Source of the DNA: Platycnemis pennipes
Taxonomy: Eukaryota > Arthropoda > Insecta > Odonata > Platycnemididae
Length of the DNA stretch: 64,000 bases
Reading direction: 5' to 3'
NCBI GenBank assembly: GCA_933228895.1
Contig: OW121850.1
Location: 31,939,773 to 32,003,772 of the forward strand
A model generated the notes under the pieces. That model was not told where the DNA came from. It saw nothing but the letters and a program-made list of their open reading frames with translations, and did not search any database. The position numbers were made by a program, and so were the translations under genes. Positions 58,619-64,000 of this stretch are shown here, one piece after another (the first letter of the stretch is position 1; the number at the start of each line of letters is the position of its first letter).

Positions 58619-59275
58619 TCTACATCTACATGATACCCTGCAAGCCACCATTAAGGTGTCTGGCAAGGAGTGAATTCTCACCAAAATGCACTTGATATCA
58701 TACATAAAAAATAGTAATAATATCACAACACAGGAAGAAAAAACACGAGCCAAATCCACAAAAATAATAAACTTTACTACGACCCGGGTTTCACTGTAAC
58801 ACAGCATCGTTAGGTGGATTTGGGTCGTGTTTTTTCTTTCTGTGTTATCGCTTCCACTCCATATCGCCCGAATCTTCAGAATTAGTTAGTAATAATATCA
58901 TTGAATAATATACTAGTATAACCTTTAAATTTTCTTAAAAAGATAAAAACAGCAAGCATGCATTGCTGTTAGTTAGGTTAGCTTAAAGTCCTTATACCAA
59001 CATGCCACTACCAATTCAATCGATGCACTCGTATTGGATTTATTTACCGCAATTCATATCCCTAATTGTACCAGGAAAAAAGGACATTTTGAATCTGTCG
59101 GTTCGGCAATCATTTTCTCTAATTTTGTAATCATGGCCCAGTCTACCACAGTAAGTTGGGGTTCCAAAAATATTTTTAACGTCATCACTGAAAATATTAT
59201 CTTGAAGTGTATTTAAGAGATGAATTCTAAATTTCAACCTGCCATCTGACAATGATTCCCATTGAAAAATATGCA
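58619..59275 (-). repeat. LINE 3' part, minus strand, with a 161-bp insertion
   Basis: Tail, hairpin and 3' UTR run from 58619 to 58725, then resume at 58887 and continue to the ORF2 C-terminus (59275), including the reverse complement of the TACCACAGTAAGTTGGGGTT region. The insertion lies at 58726-58886. Confidence 0.85.
58726..58886. mobile_element. Fold-back retroposon scrap, likely Penelope tail
   Basis: It is flanked by a 14-bp exact duplication, TAGTAATAATATCA (58712-58725, 58887-58900). Its arms 58726-58759 and 58814-58847 are inverted repeats at 31 of 34. The interior GGTTTCACTGTAACACAG and TCGTAGTAAAGTTTATT-type sequence (reverse strand) resembles noncoding tails of Penelope-like elements; this resemblance is from memory. 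Confidence 0.6.
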
Positions 59276-59329
59276 CATGTAGAGACTCAATCCAGAATCT
59301 TTACACATTTACGTTCGAAGTCGAGTTCA

Positions 59330-59410
59330 TCTACATCTACATAATACCCTGCAAGCCACCACAAGGGTGTGTGGCAGGGGGTAAAACCGCAAGGGTGTGT
59401 GGCAGGGGGG
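59330..59410 (-). repeat. LINE tail, minus strand, with partial duplication
   Basis: CATCTACATCTACATAATAC and CCCTGCAAGCCACCACAAGG form the tail and hairpin. CGCAAGGGTGTGTGGCAGGG then repeats part of the hairpin. Confidence 0.8.
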
Positions 59411-60029
59411 GAGTTCTTAACCCCTAGCCCACGCCTTACTCAGTATTAGGATTGGGAAGAAGCGGGAAAACTATCCGCTAAGGAGAACGGGAAGATTAGT
59501 GGGATTGAGCTCAAGCGAAGATTGGGGTGTCCGCAGAGAAGAAATAATTTATTCCTGGGTGTTTTAAACGAGTGGCGTCTGGAAATTATCGTCCAAACTT
59601 TATAGTTAGCGTGGAGTCTGGTGGTTCCCTTTTTCGGGTATATTTTCTAATTATTTTTTTTATGGTTTTTGGGTGAGGGAGAGTTCCACGGTGCCCTCCC
59701 TTCCTTATCTTGGTCGAGTTCTTGAGGGTTGACGGATGTTGAAAGAGAAGGGTCTATTAGCTGGGATGTGTGAGGACGAAGAAAAAAGTCGTTTTCTTTT
59801 ACGCGGAGTTGAGTACATGATTGTGAGGGTCTTGGAGGAAGGAGGTTTTGAGAAAATACGAGTCTGTTTTGAAAAATTGGATTTCGGGGGTATGATTCAA
59901 ATTTGGTAGATCTAGTGAAAGGATATGGAGAAGGGCGGGGAAGGAATAGATTTTCGTTGGGAAGGGAAGTGTCATTGGTTTGTCGTTGAAAAAATTTCCA
60001 TTTTAAGCAGCACTTGAAACTAATCAACA
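59411..60029. other. No recognisable feature
   Basis: A minus-strand ORF of 127 codons (59647-60030) is Pro/Ser/Asn-rich and unrecognised. Confidence 0.4.
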
Positions 60030-60390
60030 ACGCTACATCTGCAGCTATACATTATACCCTGCAAGCCACCATAAAGGCGTGTGGCAGAGGTGAATTCTCA
60101 CCAAACATAAACTATATATCATGCATAAAAAAGGATTAGTAACAATATACTAGTCTAAACTCCACTATTTAAAAAAGATAAAAATAGCGAAGTTAGCATG
60201 CAAAAACATGCTCTTAGTTCAGTTAGTATAACCAACATGCAACTACCTATGCTATCCATTGAAACACTTGCATATATTTACCACTATTCATATCCCAAAC
60301 TGTACCAGGAAAAAAGAACATTTTGAATCTGTTAGTTCAGCAATCAATTTCTCTAACTTTGTGATCATGGTCCAGTCTACCATACAGCTA
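60030..60390 (-). repeat. LINE 3' end, minus strand
   Basis: CTACATCTGCAGCTATACAT, hairpin (inner stem partly changed to CGCC) and 3' UTR up to the CCAGTCTACCATA position of the ORF2 end. Confidence 0.85.
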
Positions 60391-61229
60391 CTATATACTA
60401 GTTGGCAATGAATATGTTAAAAATAAATATTCGAACACAAATACAAATACTCGAAAGATTCTTTTCAGAGCAACGACTTAATTACATCTGGCTACGTCTA
60501 CAAAAGAAGGGAGACGTACATCGCCCGCGGGATGTGCCCAGAAGGGCCAGAAACAGGCTTTCTCATCCATCCTACTCAAAGAAGATCTTTCAGAAACGTA
60601 TTATTTGGTGTTGAGGTATGTGTGTGAAAGGGCCCCACTGTCTCAGTTCTCGGCTGTCAACAACGGACTCTGGAAACCATGAAGGTTGCTAGGTAGATAA
60701 ATTATCTGCTGAGGTGAGCGAAAGCGAAGGGGAAACATCATCGCTCTTATCCACGCTTTTAAGAATTCTCCGAGCAACACACCAAGCGGAAATGAAGTTC
60801 GTATCAATAATGGCACTGGAAAAAATGGCCCGCTTGGTTTTACGGCCTTCTGTGCTTTAGATAGCTCTTATCACACTATCGGTTACCGGTTACGGTTGCC
60901 GTAGTCGGTTACGGTTGACGCAAACCGTTCAATCACATTAAACGGTATTCCCACGGGCAGGGCCCGGCTATATACAATGTTTATCTGGGCGAGAGAGCCG
61001 CGCCCCTCCACTTATCAAACCCTGTTGAGATACATATTCACCAGTTTAACGTAGTAGTAAAAATCAGATAGTTAAAAAGTCGTAAATTAGCTTGTTGGAC
61101 AAGACGTACGTTGTCAGTCCCCGCGTAAACAAAGCTTTTTCCATTCCCACGGCGCGGCGCCCTTTCCTTTGTGTTGCCCCGGGCAGGGACACGGGCCTCT
61201 ACCCATATCGGCCGGTGGTGCAACCTTAG
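60391..61229. other. Unrecognised DNA
   Basis: Repeated GGTTACGGTTG words at about 60888-60930 are a short degenerate repeat. No gene is supported. Confidence 0.4.
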
Positions 61230-61322
61230 CAAATGGGGTTTTGTCACGTGCTGTTTGAGTTTACATTTTGTTTATAATAAAACAAGATAGCACTTTTTCC
61301 ACGAGTTTTATGTCGGTTCGAC

Positions 61323-63060
61323 TACAGATGTGTAAATTACCGTAATTTTCAATTGAGGTAAATTACCGTGGTGAATTACGGTATTTTTCGAAAATTACCG
61401 TAAATTTCCGGTAATTTTAAGTCTTGAGCTGCAAATCCTTATCAGAAGACTGAAAACGAAATCAAATAGCATTGAGATATAAATGCCAACGCTTATATCA
61501 AACATATCACGACGTTTATCTATTATAACTCATTCCAAAAATTAAAACGAAGTTGGCAGCAACATGTAATTTGCCTCTGTTTTGTCACACTATGAGAAAT
61601 TTTCGTTCCAAAACATGCCTCTGCGCAATGTGCATTTGTTATTTTACTCTGAATTAGTTGGAATTAATTATGGACACAATGCAAACAAAGTCGCTTTCTT
61701 ATAATATCACCCATTCCAATGGCAAGGTGTATCGTAGCAAACTAATTTGAAATTAAAATATAATGGCATAGACAGAACCATTAAATCATGGATAAATGAT
61801 TTCCTGCATGATCGGGTGCAAAGGGTTGTTTTGGACGGTGTTACCTCACCGGCAATTAAAGTCACTTCGGGTGTCCCACAAGGTAGTGTGATAGGTCCAC
61901 TTTTGTTCCTTCTGTACATTAATGATATCAGTAAGGTGGTAAAAAGTAAGCTTCGTCTATTTGCCGATGATGCAGTAGTGTACAGGGAAATTCTATGCCC
62001 AAACGATAAGCAATATTTAAATGATGACCTACAAGCAATCGAAAATTGGTGTGATACATGGCAGTTAGAATTAAACTTGAAAAAATGTCTTGTAATGAAT
62101 TTTTGGAAAAAATATAGCTCTCCTCCTAGCACTTACAAAATAAGTAATAATGAATTAACATAAATGGAATCCATTAAATATCTTGGAATAAGACTGGCAC
62201 ATGATAGACTGGGTTTTCATCAAAAGAGGATTGGGTAAATGTGACGAACATGCAAGAGAAATCAGCTACTTTTCTCTTGGTAGACCTCATTTGGAATATG
62301 CTGCCAGTGTATGGGATCCCTACGAAATCGGTCTAAATAACGAACTTGAACGTGTGCAGCGAAGATCGGCAAGATTTGTAAAGGGACGGTATGATAACCT
62401 TATTACCGTAACCAGTCAATTAAATTAATTAAATTGGGAATCATTGTCAAATCGCAGTTTGAAATTTAGACTTAATCTCTTAAACAAATTCCAAGACCAT
62501 ATTTTCATTGATGATGTTAAAAATATATTACGGACCCCAACTTACTATGGTAGACTGGACCATAAACACAAAATTAGAGAAATTGATTGCCGAAATGACA
62601 AACAAAATGTCCTTTTTTCCTCGTACTATTAGGGATATGAATAACGGTAAATATATCCAGTACGAGTGTAGAAATGGATAACATTGGTAGCTGTATGTTG
62701 GTATAAGGACTTAAAGCTAACCCAACTAACAGCATGTTTTTGTATGTACCTACGCTTTGCTATTTTCATCTTTTTTTTAAATAGCGTAGTTTTGAACAGT
62801 ACCTATACAAGTACTAATCCTTTTTTATGCATGATATGTAGTGCATGTTTCGTGAGAGTTCACCCCCTGCCACACACCTTTATGGTGGCTTGCAGGGTAT
62901 TATGTAGAATGGTTTATTCGTGAGGAAGAAATTTTCTGAAAAAAAACTTCTGAAAATTACCGATTATTACGGTAATTTCCAGGGGTGTTGGTAATTTACG
63001 AAAAATCCCACGGTAATTTATGAAAATTACCGCGGTAATTTACCAAGTTGCCCATCTCTA
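61323..63060. mobile_element. Second TAGAGATGGG hAT MITE, interrupted by a LINE
   Basis: The left part (61323-61722) and right part (62908-63060) together equal the 57.6-kb MITE in opposite orientation. They share blocks such as AAAATTACCGTAAATTTCCG, CGTGAGGAAGAAATTTTCTG and the end CCCATCTCTA. The break lies at CCATTCCAATGG, where a LINE with a 5-bp duplication sits. Confidence 0.9.
61723..62907 (+). pseudogene. Main LINE family, 5'-truncated copy with defined ends
   Basis: A 5-bp target duplication, AATGG (61718-61722, 62908-62912), flanks this copy. It encodes LKYNGIDRTIKSWINDFLHD, GVPQGSVIGPLLFLLYINDI, LRLFADDAVVYRE and WQLELNLKKC, a stop after NNELT, and a deletion of about 60 bp before GLGKCDEHAREISYFS. 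The end LERVQRRSARFVKGRYDNLI and RTPTYYGRLDHKHKIREIDC follows. The 3' UTR, hairpin (62867-62900) and a minimal ATTATGTAG tail complete it. It is the least decayed member here. Confidence 0.93.
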
Positions 63061-63339
63061 GGTACGGCGCGTTTAAACCGTTAGGTCATCATCAGGTACA
63101 CACATCTGTGTATGGTCTGTGAGCCGTATATATACCACTCAGAGTGGGAAGTGGGGGGTGGGGAAAGGAATAATTAGGATGGGGGAGGGGTGAAGTGGTT
63201 ATTGAAAGGACGGACGCTTGGGAAATGGAATGGCGAGGAGTGGGGAGTGACACGGAAACGTTGTAAATAAGTCCAAATACTAGTGGGTGACCACCTACCT
63301 CCCACCAACCCCCAACTTGACCAGTGTGACCATGTGTTT

Positions 63340-64000
63340 CAAGACCGTGTCGTGAATCTCACAAGCACCGTCTTCTCATCAGCCGAAACGACTCCTCTTC
63401 ACAAAGGCCTCCATCGTCTTCCGTGCGTTCCATAAAAAATCTGGCTGTAGATCGCGAAGTGGCCCTTGATCGAGAACACTTGGGTGCTAAACACCTTTGT
63501 GCCGATCTCATCACATTCCACATGTGACGATCCACCGTTGCCAATACGACATACCGCACTTGGCAAACCATTAGATCCCTCTCAAGGAAATTGGAAACAA
63601 AAAACTTAGTCGCCAGCAAAGCAGATAAGGGCAGCATCCTCGTGGTCTTAGACAAGGAAGCTTATGTCAGTAAGTGCGATGACTTCCTAAATGACAATTC
63701 GTTTACCATCCTGCCCAAAGATCCGACCCCTCGTTTTCAGAGATGTGTCAAGAAGACTGTAGCGGCGTGCACGGGAATTTTTAACGAAAGAACAAAATCC
63801 AATCACATTCAAATGAATCCTCTTCCCCCGAGACTGATTGGGCTCCCCAAAATCCACAAAGCAGGAAATTCCATTAGACCGTTGGTGTCAAGTATTGGTG
63901 CCCCGACCTACAAAGTGGCAGCTAAATTAAACAATATCATCAGGAACTTTACTTCCTTTTCCTCTAAATTCAGCATCAAGAACTCCATTCACCTGACTGA
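63340..64000 (+). pseudogene. Penelope-like element RT, N-terminal part, cut by the window edge
   Basis: The plus strand reads VNLTSTVFSSAETTPLHKGL, shifts frame near 63434 to KNLAVDREVALDREHLGAKH, meets a TGA after LITFHM (about 63525), then stays open to the window end. The open part contains ASKADKGSILVVLDKEAYVS, LPPRLIGLPKIHKAGNSIRP and LVSSIGAPTYKVAAKLN. The ADKG step and the GLPKIHK-RP-VSS block are conserved in the N-terminal RT of Penelope-like elements. The catalytic YVDD and the GIY-YIG domain would lie beyond the edge. With one shift and one stop it is damaged, but it is the youngest-looking Penelope copy here. Confidence 0.88.

Larger units (their letters stand above)
61230..63100 (-). 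repeat. Penelope 3' tail, minus strand, split by a nested hAT/LINE insertion
   Basis: On the minus strand, CCTGATGATGACC, TAAC, GGTTTAAACGCGCCGTACC (63096 down to about 63061) continues, across the insertion, into GTCGAACCGACATAAAACTCGT-type sequence and TCTTGTTTTATTATAAAC at about 61265-61322. This layout resembles noncoding tails of Penelope-like elements. The insertion is the hAT MITE 61323-63060, whose flanks GGTTCGAC and GGTACGGC match at 6 of 8. Confidence 0.55.

Noticed and set aside
19860..63100. CRISPR-like array, because the same hairpin recurs
   Set aside because: Spacing is irregular over tens of kb, both orientations occur, and the repeats are LINE 3' ends.

Overview
The window looks like AT-rich intergenic DNA from an arthropod nuclear genome, probably an insect. 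No intact host gene can be supported. Almost everything recognisable is a transposable element (TE) or a relic of one: a non-LTR family with a tail built from the TGTAGATG unit, Penelope-like elements with GIY-YIG endonucleases, Ty1/copia, piggyBac, mariner, hAT-type MITEs and tRNA-derived SINEs. The species cannot be named from sequence alone.

Layout. 1-9 kb: mostly unique AT-rich DNA with hairpins, local duplications and decayed LINE tails. 9.98-10.70 kb: an extremely G-rich block holding a 203-codon ORF with three roughly 31-residue repeats; this is the only ORF that might be a lineage-specific host exon. 11-15 kb: relics of a second LINE and of a Penelope element. 16.2-18.1 kb: a piggyBac transposase fossil. 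19.1-22.1 kb: two copies of the main LINE facing each other. 23.3-26.7 kb: a decayed copia element split by a hAT MITE. 27-30 kb: a Penelope element among R1/I-type LINE pieces. 30.6-31.2 kb: a TTAA-flanked MITE carrying a SINE. 32.1-33.1 kb: an internally deleted mariner. 34.6-37 kb: a minus-strand Penelope relic and a copia Gag relic. 40-47 kb: a GC-richer block of purine/pyrimidine tracts, GAGA runs and a few transcription-factor-like motifs, without supportable coding sequence. 47-64 kb: nested repeats, including hAT MITEs with exact 8-bp target duplications, an unclassified 1.29-kb element inside a LINE, an unrecognised relic gene at 53.2-54.1 kb, and a new Penelope element running off the right edge.

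How it fits together. Insertions can be ordered because they interrupt one another: LINE into hAT MITE into Penelope tail (61.2-63.1 kb), hAT MITE into LINE (47.8 kb), hAT MITE into copia (24.6 kb), and the unclassified element into LINE (51.0-52.3 kb). No transposase or reverse transcriptase here appears functional. Points most worth following: the conserved hairpin before the LINE tail, a shared CTGANGATG-stem-GAAAC motif in Penelope tails, the unclassified element, the 53-kb relic, the G-rich repeat ORF, and two long perfect palindromes. No previously undescribed complete system is demonstrated.
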